64,000 bases of DNA from Schistosoma haematobium (lineage: Eukaryota > Platyhelminthes > Trematoda > Strigeidida > Schistosomatidae). The notes under the pieces are model-generated. The model worked only from the letters and a program-made list of their open reading frames with translations, had not been told where the DNA came from and did not search any database. How positions within the stretch are numbered: the first letter of the stretch is position 1; each line of letters starts with the position of its first letter. Below are positions 23,282 to 36,645 of the stretch, one piece after another. The position numbers and the translations under genes are program-made. The stretch covers positions 30,983,809-31,047,808 of the forward strand of contig NC_067197.1 in NCBI RefSeq assembly GCF_000699445.3, given 5' to 3'.

Positions 23282-25355
23282 TGTAGTGACTCACATTTAT
23301 CACGAGAACACGACTGGTTTAATAGAAACAATTATTATTATAACCAACTGTACCAGTGTTTGTTTTAACGTGCTTTTGTTTAACTGTGCTAATGACAGCT
23401 ATTTTGTGCTTCCATTCTTATACTTACACTTTGACTGTAACTTCGCACGGATTCGGTTACCTTCTGTAACCAAGGTTGTATCCTGGCACGATCTCGGTAT
23501 CCTTTCGATGCCACGAGATCGCCAGCTAATAAACCTCGACTTGGTCCGTTAATTGCCTTCTGATATTTGACTTCTCGGAGATTTTATGGGTTTCTTTGGT
23601 TACGTTCAACCCTCGCCCTCTGATTTATTTGGCACGTGTTTCTTGGTAGCGGTGTTCATAGTTAACCTCGACTCGACACCACGCTACAATTGGTGATCCC
23701 AAAGTTTGGAACACGCCTCAAACTCTGGTCAAATCTTCCAAAGAAGCCAATTCGGTGAGTCTATGATTTATCTATCCACGTCTGTCGTATATTTTCATAT
23801 TTTTTAATATACAATATACGCGACATGACGGATAACGATAAGAATAGTATTAATATAATAAACTCCCATTCATGTGTACCGAACTCTTGTTACTTTTTAT
23901 TCGCGTGACGATGAATTCCACGCTTTATTCGAGAAAATTTCCCCTATTAACTATTCTCCTCGCTGACCCGGCTGCTTGGTACGGAATGCATTCGCATACG
24001 CATTAACGTCTACCTCCCAGCATCAAATGGTTAAGTTGAACGGTTTCATTGCCAACTTAAAAGTGCTCTACGAGCACACGAGAACGACAACTGGTACGAA
24101 ACCTTATCGCTCGTCCTCTTAGGTATTCGAACGAGCTTAAAGGCAGATATCAATGTTCCGCCACTGAACTTGTATACGGCACGACATTGCGTCTGTCCGG
24201 AGAATTCTTCACACCACGGAGCAGACCTAATTTCGGTAAATCAGACTACGTCCATCGACTGTCTGCATTTATGCGAACGCTGTCTCCGGTGTCAACTCGA
24301 ATACAACATCGACAGGACGCTCTCCCTCGAGAGTTATCTACCTGTTCACATGTTTTTGTACGAGTAGATTCGGTACGCAAACCTTGGCAACAACCTTACG
24401 AAGGCCCTTTTCACGTGATCGCTCGTCACGAAAAGACCTTCAAGGTTGATCGATATGGACGCGTCGAGATCGTCAGCATTGATCGTCTCAAACCAGCACA
24501 CGTCGATGACAGTGCCCTATCTGACACCCTGAGATTCAATGCTAGACCTACCAAACCTAGCGGGATCCTTAAATCTTCTTCAGGTCCCACGCTAGATGCA
24601 TCTGAGACCTCATTCTCACGTCCCGGTCAACAGCACGCGTCATCTGCACCGTCTACGGACGAGACGACAGTCTCACGTCCAGATCAGCAGACCACGCCGC
24701 CTCTGACCTCGGATGAGATTGCAGGCTCACGAAATACGAACGAGACTGCCGTCTCACGTTCCGGTCGCCGAGTACGGTTACCCGTACGCTTCCGCGACTA
24801 GCCGCACAGTCAACAACCGATACGGTGTAGGGTTATTCCTATACTACACGCATGCTACACTCTTCTTTTTTATTTTCTTTTTGTTTCCTGAGCCCACGCC
24901 TTCGACCATCTCCGTTTGGTTCCGTCGACTTCAGTCAACTTTGGCGAAAGCTGGATTGGCCACCCACGCTCTTGTCAACGTACTCAGTCGATATATTGGT
25001 TTCGAATGCTTGGCATACGCTTGGTCTCGAACTTGGTCGTTACGGTCGCTTCTGGTCTTTTGGCTCAACGTGGTTTCGTCCTTCGTCTGCAGCGTTTATG
25101 GTCCGGACCCGTACGAACGCCCTCTTCAGATTCTGGATACAAACCACTCTCGTGTAGCATGCCAACTCAAGCAACAAATACAGCACATCGCTCCTGGTAC
25201 CGTTCTCCGAAAACGACCTTCGTTGGTAACTCGGCGATCAACGATCGCTTTCCTGTTCGCCAATTCTTCCGTCCTACAATCGCTCGTCAGCCGGTCAGTC
25301 CCACGATTTAAACCGCTATTTATCGAAAGTGTAAACCCTTTCTAGCGGGGGCTCC
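23282..25355 (+). mobile_element. Array unit 6
   Basis: LTR 23282-23688, internal 23689-25355. Length 2074 bp. It has the C4 form of the C-run but lacks one C at about 24151 (GATATCAATG instead of GATATCCAATG), which frameshifts the integrase relic (24035-24801). Confidence 0.92.
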
Positions 25356-27429
25356 TGTAGTGACTCACATTTATCACGAGAACACGACTGGTTTAATAGA
25401 AACAATTATTATTATAACCAACTGTACCAGTGTTTGTTTTAACGTGCTTTTGTTTAACTGTGCTAATGACAGCTATTTTGTGCTTCCATTCTTATACTTA
25501 CACTTTGACTGTAACTTCGCACGGATTCGGTTACCTTCTGTAACCAAGGTTGTATCCTGGCACGATCTCGGTATCCTTTCGATGCCACGAGATCGCCAGC
25601 TAATAAACCTCGACTTGGTCCGTTAATTGCCTTCTGATATTTGACTTCTCGGAGATTTTATGGGTTTCTTTGGTTACGTTCAACCCTCGCCCTCTGATTT
25701 ATTTGGCACGTGTTTCTTGGTAGCGGTGTTCATAGTTAACCTCGACTCGACACCACGCTACAATTGGTGATCCCAAAGTTTGGAACACGCCTCAAACTCT
25801 GGTCAAATCTTCCAAAGAAGCCAATTCGGTGAGTCTATGATTTATCTATCCACGTCTGTCGTATATTTTCATATTTTTAATATACAATATACGCGACATG
25901 ACGGATAACGATAAGAATAGTATTAATATAATAAACTCCCATTCATGTGTACCGAACTCTTGTTACTTTTTATTCGCGTGACGATGAATTCCACGCTTTA
26001 TTCGAGAAAATTTCCCCTATTAACTATTCTCCTCGCTGACCCGGCTGCTTGGTACGGAATGCATTCGCATACGCATTAACGTCTACCTCCCAGCATCAAA
26101 TGGTTAAGTTGAACGGTTTCATTGCCAACTTAAAAGTGCTCTACGAGCACACGAGAACGACAACTGGTACGAAACCTTATCGCTCGTCCTCTTAGGTATT
26201 CGAACGAGCTTAAAGGCAGATATCCAATGTTCCGCCACTGAACTTGTATACGGCACGACATTGCGTCTGTCCGGAGAATTCTTCACACCACGGAGCAGAC
26301 CTAATTTCGGTAAATCAGACTACGTCCATCGACTGTCTGCATTTATGCGAACGCTGTCTCCGGTGTCAACTCGAATACAACATCGACAGGACGCTCTCCC
26401 TCGAGAGTTATCTACCTGTTCACATGTTTTTGTACGAGTAGATTCGGTACGCAAACCTTGGCAACAACCTTACGAAGGCCCTTTTCACGTGATCGCTCGT
26501 CACGAAAAGACCTTCAAGGTTGATCGATATGGACGCGTCGAGATCGTCAGCATTGATCGTCTCAAACCAGCACACGTCGATGACAGTGCCCTATCTGACA
26601 CCCTGAGATTCAATGCTAGACCTACCAAACCTAGCGGGATCCTTAAATCTTCTTCAGGTCCCACGCTAGATGCATCTGAGACCTCATTCTCACGTCCCGG
26701 TCAACAGCACGCGTCATCTGCACCGTCTACGGACGAGACGACAGTCTCACGTCCAGATCAGCAGACCACGCCGCCTCTGACCTCGGATGAGATTGCAGGC
26801 TCACGAAATACGAACGAGACTGCCGTCTCACGTTCCGGTCGCCGAGTACGGTTACCCGTACGCTTCCGCGACTAGCCGCACAGTCAACAACCGATACGGT
26901 GTAGGGTTATTCCTATACTACACGCATGCTACACTCTTCTTTTTTATTTTCTTTTTGTTTCCTGAGCCCACGCCTTCGACCATCTCCGTTTGGTTCCGTC
27001 GACTTCAGTCAACTTTGGCGAAAGCTGGATTGGCCACCCACGCTCTTGTCAACGTACTCAGTCGATATATTGGTTTCGAATGCTTGGCATACGCTTGGTC
27101 TCGAACTTGGTCGTTACGGTCGCTTCTGGTCTTTTGGCTCAACGTGGTTTCGTCCTTCGTCTGCAGCGTTTATGGTCCGGACCCGTACGAACGCCCTCTT
27201 CAGATTCTGGATACAAACCACTCTCGTGTAGCATGCCAACTCAAGCAACAAATACAGCACATCGCTCCTGGTACCGTTCTCCGAAAACGACCTTCGTTGG
27301 TAACTCGGCGATCAACGATCGCTTTCCTGTTCGCCAATTCTTCCGTCCTACAATCGCTCGTCAGCCGGTCAGTCCCACGATTTAAACCGCTATTTATCGA
27401 AAGTGTAAACCCTTTCTAGCGGGGGCTCC
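25356..27429 (+). mobile_element. Array unit 7
   Basis: LTR 25356-25762, internal 25763-27429, integrase relic 26108-26875. Length 2074 bp. It has the C4 form and one T fewer in the leader run near 25875. Confidence 0.92.
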
Positions 27430-29503
27430 TGTAGTGACTCACATTTATCACGAGAACACGACTGGTTTAATAGAAACAATTATTATTATAACCAACTGTA
27501 CCAGTGTTTGTTTTAACGTGCTTTTGTTTAACTGTGCTAATGACAGCTATTTTGTGCTTCCATTCTTATACTTACACTTTGACTGTAACTTCGCACGGAT
27601 TCGGTTACCTTCTGTAACCAAGGTTGTATCCTGGCACGATCTCGGTATCCTTTCGATGCCACGAGATCGCCAGCTAATAAACCTCGACTTGGTCCGTTAA
27701 TTGCCTTCTGATATTTGACTTCTCGGAGATTTTATGGGTTTCTTTGGTTACGTTCAACCCTCGCCCTCTGATTTATTTGGCACGTGTTTCTTGGTAGCGG
27801 TGTTCATAGTTAACCTCGACTCGACACCACGCTACAATTGGTGATCCCAAAGTTTGGAACACGCCTCAAACTCTGGTCAAATCTTCCAAAGAAGCCAATT
27901 CGGTGAGTCTATGATTTATCTATCCACGTCTGTCGTATATTTTCATATTTTTTAATATACAATATACGCGACATGACGGATAACGATAAGAATAGTATTA
28001 ATATAATAAACTCCCATTCATGTGTACCGAACTCTTGTTACTTTTTATTCGCGTGACGATGAATTCCACGCTTTATTCGAGAAAATTTCCCTATTAACTA
28101 TTCTCCTCGCTGACCCGGCTGCTTGGTACGGAATGCATTCGCATACGCATTAACGTCTACCTCCCAGCATCAAATGGTTAAGTTGAACGGTTTCATTGCC
28201 AACTTAAAAGTGCTCTACGAGCACACGAGAACGACAACTGGTACGAAACCTTATCGCTCGTCCTCTTAGGTATTCGAACGAGCTTAAAGGCAGATATCCA
28301 ATGTTCCGCCACTGAACTTGTATACGGCACGACATTGCGTCTGTCCGGAGAATTCTTCACACCACGGAGCAGACCTAATTTCGGTAAATCAGACTACGTC
28401 CATCGACTGTCTGCATTTATGCGAACGCTGTCTCCGGTGTCAACTCGAATACAACATCGACAGGACGCTCTCCCTCGAGAGTTATCTACCTGTTCACATG
28501 TTTTTGTACGAGTAGATTCGGTACGCAAACCTTGGCAACAACCTTACGAAGGCCCTTTTCACGTGATCGCTCGTCACGAAAAGACCTTCAAGGTTGATCG
28601 ATATGGACGCGTCGAGATCGTCAGCATTGATCGTCTCAAACCAGCACACGTCGATGACAGTGCCCTATCTGACACCCTGAGATTCAATGCTAGACCTACC
28701 AAACCTAGCGGGATCCTTAAATCTTCTTCAGGTCCCACGCTAGATGCATCTGAGACCTCATTCTCACGTCCCGGTCAACAGCACGCGTCATCTGCACCGT
28801 CTACGGACGAGACGACAGTCTCACGTCCAGATCAGCAGACCACGCCGCCTCTGACCTCGGATGAGATTGCAGGCTCACGAAATACGAACGAGACTGCCGT
28901 CTCACGTTCCGGTCGCCGAGTACGGTTACCCGTACGCTTCCGCGACTAGCCGCACAGTCAACAACCGATACGGTGTAGGGTTATTCCTATACTACACGCA
29001 TGCTACACTCTTCTTTTTTATTTTCTTTTTGTTTCCTGAGCCCACGCCTTCGACCATCTCCGTTTGGTTCCGTCGACTTCAGTCAACTTTGGCGAAAGCT
29101 GGATTGGCCACCCACGCTCTTGTCAACGTACTCAGTCGATATATTGGTTTCGAATGCTTGGCATACGCTTGGTCTCGAACTTGGTCGTTACGGTCGCTTC
29201 TGGTCTTTTGGCTCAACGTGGTTTCGTCCTTCGTCTGCAGCGTTTATGGTCCGGACCCGTACGAACGCCCTCTTCAGATTCTGGATACAAACCACTCTCG
29301 TGTAGCATGCCAACTCAAGCAACAAATACAGCACATCGCTCCTGGTACCGTTCTCCGAAAACGACCTTCGTTGGTAACTCGGCGATCAACGATCGCTTTC
29401 CTGTTCGCCAATTCTTCCGTCCTACAATCGCTCGTCAGCCGGTCAGTCCCACGATTTAAACCGCTATTTATCGAAAGTGTAAACCCTTTCTAGCGGGGGC
29501 TCC
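27430..29503 (+). mobile_element. Array unit 8
   Basis: LTR 27430-27836, internal 27837-29503, integrase relic 28182-28949. Length 2074 bp, C3 form. Confidence 0.92.
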
Positions 29504-31577
29504 TGTAGTGACTCACATTTATCACGAGAACACGACTGGTTTAATAGAAACAATTATTATTATAACCAACTGTACCAGTGTTTGTTTTAACGTGCTTTTG
29601 TTTAACTGTGCTAATGACAGCTATTTTGTGCTTCCATTCTTATACTTACACTTTGACTGTAACTTCGCACGGATTCGGTTACCTTCTGTAACCAAGGTTG
29701 TATCCTGGCACGATCTCGGTATCCTTTCGATGCCACGAGATCGCCAGCTAATAAACCTCGACTTGGTCCGTTAATTGCCTTCTGATATTTGACTTCTCGG
29801 AGATTTTATGGGTTTCTTTGGTTACGTTCAACCCTCGCCCTCTGATTTATTTGGCACGTGTTTCTTGGTAGCGGTGTTCATAGTTAACCTCGACTCGACA
29901 CCACGCTACAATTGGTGATCCCAAAGTTTGGAACACGCCTCAAACTCTGGTCAAATCTTCCAAAGAAGCCAATTCGGTGAGTCTATGATTTATCTATCCA
30001 CGTCTGTCGTATATTTTCATATTTTTTAATATACAATATACGCGACATGACGGATAACGATAAGAATAGTATTAATATAATAAACTCCCATTCATGTGTA
30101 CCGAACTCTTGTTACTTTTTATTCGCGTGACGATGAATTCCACGCTTTATTCGAGAAAATTTCCCTATTAACTATTCTCCTCGCTGACCCGGCTGCTTGG
30201 TACGGAATGCATTCGCATACGCATTAACGTCTACCTCCCAGCATCAAATGGTTAAGTTGAACGGTTTCATTGCCAACTTAAAAGTGCTCTACGAGCACAC
30301 GAGAACGACAACTGGTACGAAACCTTATCGCTCGTCCTCTTAGGTATTCGAACGAGCTTAAAGGCAGATATCCAATGTTCCGCCACTGAACTTGTATACG
30401 GCACGACATTGCGTCTGTCCGGAGAATTCTTCACACCACGGAGCAGACCTAATTTCGGTAAATCAGACTACGTCCATCGACTGTCTGCATTTATGCGAAC
30501 GCTGTCTCCGGTGTCAACTCGAATACAACATCGACAGGACGCTCTCCCTCGAGAGTTATCTACCTGTTCACATGTTTTTGTACGAGTAGATTCGGTACGC
30601 AAACCTTGGCAACAACCTTACGAAGGCCCTTTTCACGTGATCGCTCGTCACGAAAAGACCTTCAAGGTTGATCGATATGGACGCGTCGAGATCGTCAGCA
30701 TTGATCGTCTCAAACCAGCACACGTCGATGACAGTGCCCTATCTGACACCCTGAGATTCAATGCTAGACCTACCAAACCTAGCGGGATCCTTAAATCTTC
30801 TTCAGGTCCCACGCTAGATGCATCTGAGACCTCATTCTCACGTCCCGGTCAACAGCACGCGTCATCTGCACCGTCTACGGACGAGACGACAGTCTCACGT
30901 CCAGATCAGCAGACCACGCCGCCTCTGACCTCGGATGAGATTGCAGGCTCACGAAATACGAACGAGACTGCCGTCTCACGTTCCGGTCGCCGAGTACGGT
31001 TACCCGTACGCTTCCGCGACTAGCCGCACAGTCAACAACCGATACGGTGTAGGGTTATTCCTATACTACACGCATGCTACACTCTTCTTTTTTATTTTCT
31101 TTTTGTTTCCTGAGCCCACGCCTTCGACCATCTCCGTTTGGTTCCGTCGACTTCAGTCAACTTTGGCGAAAGCTGGATTGGCCACCCACGCTCTTGTCAA
31201 CGTACTCAGTCGATATATTGGTTTCGAATGCTTGGCATACGCTTGGTCTCGAACTTGGTCGTTACGGTCGCTTCTGGTCTTTTGGCTCAACGTGGTTTCG
31301 TCCTTCGTCTGCAGCGTTTATGGTCCGGACCCGTACGAACGCCCTCTTCAGATTCTGGATACAAACCACTCTCGTGTAGCATGCCAACTCAAGCAACAAA
31401 TACAGCACATCGCTCCTGGTACCGTTCTCCGAAAACGACCTTCGTTGGTAACTCGGCGATCAACGATCGCTTTCCTGTTCGCCAATTCTTCCGTCCTACA
31501 ATCGCTCGTCAGCCGGTCAGTCCCACGATTTAAACCGCTATTTATCGAAAGTGTAAACCCTTTCTAGCGGGGGCTCC
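29504..31577 (+). mobile_element. Array unit 9
   Basis: LTR 29504-29910, internal 29911-31577, integrase relic 30256-31023. Length 2074 bp, C3 form. Confidence 0.92.
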
Positions 31578-33652
31578 TGTAGTGACTCACATTTATCACG
31601 AGAACACGACTGGTTTAATAGAAACAATTATTATTATAACCAACTGTACCAGTGTTTGTTTTAACGTGCTTTTGTTTAACTGTGCTAATGACAGCTATTT
31701 TGTGCTTCCATTCTTATACTTACACTTTGACTGTAACTTCGCACGGATTCGGTTACCTTCTGTAACCAAGGTTGTATCCTGGCACGATCTCGGTATCCTT
31801 TCGATGCCACGAGATCGCCAGCTAATAAACCTCGACTTGGTCCGTTAATTGCCTTCTGATATTTGACTTCTCGGAGATTTTATGGGTTTCTTTGGTTACG
31901 TTCAACCCTCGCCCTCTGATTTATTTGGCACGTGTTTCTTGGTAGCGGTGTTCATAGTTAACCTCGACTCGACACCACGCTACAATTGGTGATCCCAAAG
32001 TTTGGAACACGCCTCAAACTCTGGTCAAATCTTCCAAAGAAGCCAATTCGGTGAGTCTATGATTTATCTATCCACGTCTGTCGTATATTTTCATATTTTT
32101 AATATACAATATACGCGACATGACGGATAACGATAAGAATAGTATTAATATAATAAACTCCCATTCATGTGTACCGAACTCTTGTTACTTTTTATTCGCG
32201 TGACGATGAATTCCACGCTTTATTCGAGAAAATTTCCCTATTAACTATTCTCCTCGCTGACCCGGCTGCTTGGTACGGAATGCATTCGCATACGCATTAA
32301 CGTCTACCTCCCAGCATCAAATGGTTAAGTTGAACGGTTTCATTGCCAACTTAAAAGTGCTCTACGAGCACACGAGAACGACAACTGGTACGAAACCTTA
32401 TCGCTCGTCCTCTTAGGTATTCGAACGAGCTTAAAGGCAGATATCCAATGTTCCGCCACTGAACTTGTATACGGCACGACATTGCGTCTGTCCGGAGAAT
32501 TCTTCACACCACGGAGCAGACCTAATTTCGGTAAATCAGACTACGTCCATCGACTGTCTGCATTTATGCGAACGCTGTCTCCGGTGTCAACTCGAATACA
32601 ACATCGACAGGACGCTCTCCCTCGAGAGTTATCTACCTGTTCACATGTTTTTGTACGAGTAGATTCGGTACGCAAACCTTGGCAACAACCTTACGAAGGC
32701 CCTTTTCACGTGATCGCTCGTCACGAAAAGACCTTCAAGGTTGATCGATATGGACGCGTCGAGATCGTCAGCATTGATCGTCTCAAACCAGCACACGTCG
32801 ATGACAGTGCCCTATCTGACACCCTGAGATTCAATGCTAGACCTACCAAACCTAGCGGGATCCTTAAATCTTCTTCAGGTCCCACGCTAGATGCATCTGA
32901 GACCTCATTCTCACGTCCCGGTCAACAGCACGCGTCATCTGCACCGTCTACGGACGAGACGACAGTCTCACGTCCAGATCAGCAGACCACGCCGCCTCTG
33001 ACCTCGGATGAGATTGCAGGCTCACGAAATACGAACGAGACTGCCGTCTCACGTTCCGGTCGCCGAGTACGGTTACCCGTACGCTTCCGCGACTAGCCGC
33101 ACAGTCAACAACCGATACGGTGTAGGGTTATTCCTATACTACACGCATGCTACACTCTTCTTTTTTTATTTTCTTTTTGTTTCCTGAGCCCACGCCTTCG
33201 ACCATCTCCGTTTGGTTCCGTCGACTTCAGTCAACTTTGGCGAAAGCTGGATTGGCCACCCACGCTCTTGTCAACGTACTCAGTCGATATATTGGTTTCG
33301 AATGCTTGGCATACGCTTGGTCTCGAACTTGGTCGTTACGGTCGCTTCTGGTCTTTTGGCTCAACGTGGTTTCGTCCTTCGTCTGCAGCGTTTATGGTCC
33401 GGACCCGTACGAACGCCCTCTTCAGATTCTGGATACAAACCACTCTCGTGTAGCATGCCAACTCAAGCAACAAATACAGCACATCGCTCCTGGTACCGTT
33501 CTCCGAAAACGACCTTCGTTGGTAACTCGGCGATCAACGATCGCTTTCCTGTTCGCCAATTCTTCCGTCCTACAATCGCTCGTCAGCCGGTCAGTCCCAC
33601 GATTTAAACCGCTATTTATCGAAAGTGTAAACCCTTTCTAGCGGGGGGCTCC
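31578..33652 (+). mobile_element. Array unit 10 (last internal region)
   Basis: LTR 31578-31984, internal 31985-33652, integrase relic 32329-33096. Length 2075 bp. It has four homopolymer changes: C3 in the C-run, one T fewer near 32096, one T more near 33161, and six Gs in the purine tract near 33645. It is the most divergent unit, as expected at an array edge. Confidence 0.92.
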
Positions 33653-34059
33653 TGTAGTGACTCACATTTATCACGAGAACACGACTGGTTTAATAGAAAC
33701 AATTATTATTATAACCAACTGTACCAGTGTCTGTTTTAACGTGCTTTTGTTTAACTGTGCTAATGACAGCTATTTTGTGCTTCCATTCTTATACTTACAC
33801 TTTGACTGTAACTTCGCACGGATTCGGTTACCTTCTGTAACCAAGGTTGTATCCTGGCACGATCTCGGTATCCTTTCGATGCCACGAGATCGCCAGCTAA
33901 TAAACCTCGACTTGGTCCGTTAATTGCCTTCTGATATTTGACTTCTCGGAGATTTTATGGGTTTCTTTGGTTACGTTCAACCCTCGCCCTCTGATTTATT
34001 TGGCACGTGTTTCTTGGTAGCGGTGTTCATAGTTAACCTCGACTCGACACCACGCTACA
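33653..34059 (+). repeat. LTR 11, right end of the array
   Basis: Complete 407-bp LTR, identical to the others except T to C at 33731. It ends ...CACGCTACA and is followed by GATATTTTTAG. The four bases before LTR 1 are GATG and those after LTR 11 are GATA, so at best an imperfect 4-bp target duplication exists. Confidence 0.92.
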
Positions 34060-35573
34060 GATATTTTTAGTTTACAGGTTTGCTCGACTTCTTATACTGA
34101 TTATTTGCTTGCATGATTGTGTCGCTAAACCATCAATTAGACTGATGAGGTTTCGAGATATTTACTGAGTGAGCATCTGATCGAGAAACATACTGTTATC
34201 ATGTGTAGTGAATGGAGATAAAAGAAAAACAACACTAGTGATAGTTATAAGTCAATTTGCTGACCAATTTTGTTAATAATTTCATTAATTTTATCAATCA
34301 TATTACGTGATTGTCAAGTCATGACAATGCTTTAAGACGATATCCTGAAACTATTATGTTTAACTAGTTATAGTGTTGAATGAGGATTAGTCAGTGGAAA
34401 AATAGGTATTGTTGCTTTATGTGATTCGAAATTATCAGAAATTTGTAACGTTAAAGAATCCGAGACGCCTAATTTAATTATAAATTTTAATTCAGAAAGA
34501 TTCGTTTAGTGTTAATTCTAGTAGGCTACGGAGTTTCCATTTGAAACGTTTGTTTAGCCAACAGCTACCTAGGGATTTAGTTATTTTACTAGTATAGTTG
34601 ATAGTACCTAAATTTTTAATCTTATTATCTAAACTATGTTCGCATTTTAGGCTGCTAATACGATAAATCAATCCATAAACCCAAATACGATTAGCAACAA
34701 CGACTATGATGGGTTTATTGATAAATGTTAAAGGCGATTCAGATGATTTCTAAATTCAAAAGATGTGAAGATATAGTAAAACGTATGTACGGGCCAGGTT
34801 AACATGCAGGTTGTTGACGTATATAAAAATTTAAAAATAATGAACATGACCAGAAAAATAATTTTGAAGTCAAGACTGCTTAGGAAACTTCAGGTTGGAA
34901 TGTAACGCGTTATAAACTTTCCATGAGAAATTCCTGCATTTAGCCTAAAGACACTTACAAATATATGGCTTTCGTATGGATGCTTCCCCTGGCGTCTTTG
35001 TCGTGGCTCGAGATCTGACTACGTTTAGATCGTACGATTGATTGTTATTGAAAAATATGTCTGTCACCTATCCTCGTACATAATTAATTACTTAATTGAC
35101 GTGGATGAAGAACGGAATTAAATAAGTCAAATACGAGAATGGATTTTTGAATATGTATATTTCATTCACTCAGTTATTGGAACAGGTAACCAGGGAGTCG
35201 AAACAAAGAGAGAAGAGCGAAGCAAATTGGAGAACGTAAGTGAGCTAACTCGATTTAATCAGACGTAAATCAATATTTGTAGCCAGATAAGAATAAGCTA
35301 CAGACATGTGATGAATAGGATAAGATGCGCACACATACACCCTCATCTAAAAACAGTCAAAACAAATAAAGCAATAAGTAACAAGGTCAAAATGTGGTTT
35401 AAGAAGAATGGGATGATAACTTTTCCGGGAGATAGAATAAATTATGTGGGCTTAACATAGCACATGACGTTACACTATGTCCCAAAACTTCATCTAGTGG
35501 TGCTTGCAGTAAGTTCTGAAATGGTCAGGATCATTGTATAAAGTCTTCAGGCCAATTAGTTCGAAGGGATTAT
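34060..35573. other. Intergenic sequence right of the array
   Basis: AT-rich, no recognised gene or repeat. Confidence 0.45.
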
Positions 35574-36136
35574 TTGCTACCTTGCTTTATCAATAGTCAC
35601 TGCTATCATGTTCTCTGCTTAGTCACGAAATCAGTTCGAGGACTCAAATCTAAGCCTTACGAAGAACGCCTCCGTTCACTAGACCTTTACCCACTAGAAT
35701 ATAGGCGTCTTAGAGGTGATTTACTAATGGCTTATAGTATTCTTAACACTTCTGGACATCCTCTTAAACACCTACTTAAGCTTAGTTCGAATAATAATCT
35801 AAGGGGTAACACCCAGAAACTGGAAACACAACATAGCAAGACGGAATGTAGACACAACTTCTACTCCTTAAGAGTTGTCAAAAGCTGGAATTCGCTGCCG
35901 GCCGAGCTAGTCCAAGCGACTTCTCAGGAGTCCTTCAAGAGGCAACTTGACCTATTCTTAAGGACCAAGGACAGCATCACATTATGATTTACCAATTTCT
36001 TTTCCTTTTTTATTGTTAACATACCTAGGTTCCTGCCTGGAGGATTTGGTGATCCCCTGCTACTAGACACGGAAGCCTGTTAAGCGAAAGCTTCTTCTAT
36101 TCCGTCCACAACCATTTGAACCATTTTGAACCATTT
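35574..36136 (+). mobile_element. 5'-truncated CR1-like non-LTR retrotransposon
   Basis: It contains the C-terminal end of a CR1/LINE-type ORF2, a short 3' UTR and, at the very end, tandem copies of TGAACCATTT (36112-36136). Short terminal tandem repeats of this kind, instead of poly(A), are a known property of CR1-like elements. Everything upstream of the RT C-terminus is missing, the usual result of incomplete reverse transcription. It lies about 0.5 kb upstream of the PP2C start codon, in the same orientation. Confidence 0.75.
35610..35987 (+). pseudogene. C-terminal fragment of CR1-like ORF2 protein
   Basis: The open frame reads SVRGLKSKPYEERLRSLDLY, RRLRGDLLMAYSIL, then RHNFYSLRVVKSWNSLPAEL and SFKRQLDLFLR before TGA. 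This is the conserved C-terminal region found in many CR1/Jockey-like reverse transcriptases (YEERLR-LGL, RR-RGDL, NFFS-RV--WNSLP). It is intact over about 120 residues, so the insertion is fairly young, but it has no catalytic domain. Confidence 0.8.
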
Positions 36137-36645
36137 AGTCTGAATATGATGCGTATAAGCAGTGTTCGACAGTGCTGTCGCCAATTAGGTCAGTAGTCAA
36201 TTTTAATGGGAGATGTGTTTGAACTAATGATAGACATATCGTTTCCCATGTAAAACGAGCTGGTAAGCAGCCGTAAAAGCTGCTCAGTACGAAGTGCTCA
36301 CTCACCATATCGTGCGACACTATTGAAACATCAGACTTGAAGTTGTGAACAGTTTTGAATCTGATCGGTACGTGTATGCGGCTCATCGTATATAACCTAC
36401 CCAGGATTTCACGCTATGCAATCCTGGTTTTGATTGGTAAATCTTCTTGATATTGAGCTTTTCTTCTTTACAATTGCATTTGACTAATCTCGGTATCAAA
36501 ATAAAAGTTCATGCTCCTTGCTAATTAATTTTCTGGCCCACTCTCTTTTACAGATTTCTCTACCTTCGCTCTTCGATATACTCTACCAGCAAACAATATA
36601 ACTTCAGAATAAGCACACACTGTTCCACTTACAGTTTTCAAAAGA
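36137..36645 (+). promoter_or_regulatory. Upstream region and 5' UTR of the PP2C gene
   Basis: No clear TATA box was identified. Two acceptor-like sites precede the start codon: CTCTCTTTTACAG at 36541-36553 and CCACTTACAG at 36625-36634, the second only 11 nt before the ATG. Either could be a spliced-leader trans-splice acceptor, a mechanism used by many flatworm genes, or the end of a 5' UTR intron. The start context AAAAGAATGG is favourable. Confidence 0.35.

Larger units (their letters stand above)
12909..34059 (+). mobile_element. Tandem array of ten deleted Gypsy-like LTR-retroelement units
   Basis: Eleven direct copies of a 407-bp LTR alternate with ten internal regions of 1667-1668 bp, giving a period of 2074 or 2075 bp. 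LTRs start at 12909, 14984, 17059, 19133, 21208, 23282, 25356, 27430, 29504, 31578 and 33653. Neighbouring units share one LTR, so this is not a set of separate insertions. Copies are nearly identical. All length differences I traced are one-base homopolymer changes (C3/C4, T5/T6, T6/T7, CC/C, G5/G6), and I noticed only three substitutions (17845, 18056, 33731). The unit lacks protease, reverse transcriptase and RNase H. Likely origins are repeated unequal crossing-over between LTRs, or insertion of a circle-derived concatemer. A long-read assembly error in copy number cannot be excluded. Confidence 0.93.

Noticed and set aside
12909..34059. CRISPR array or simple satellite
   Set aside because: The period is 2 kb and the repeat consists of an LTR plus a retroelement internal region; there are no short repeats with unique spacers.
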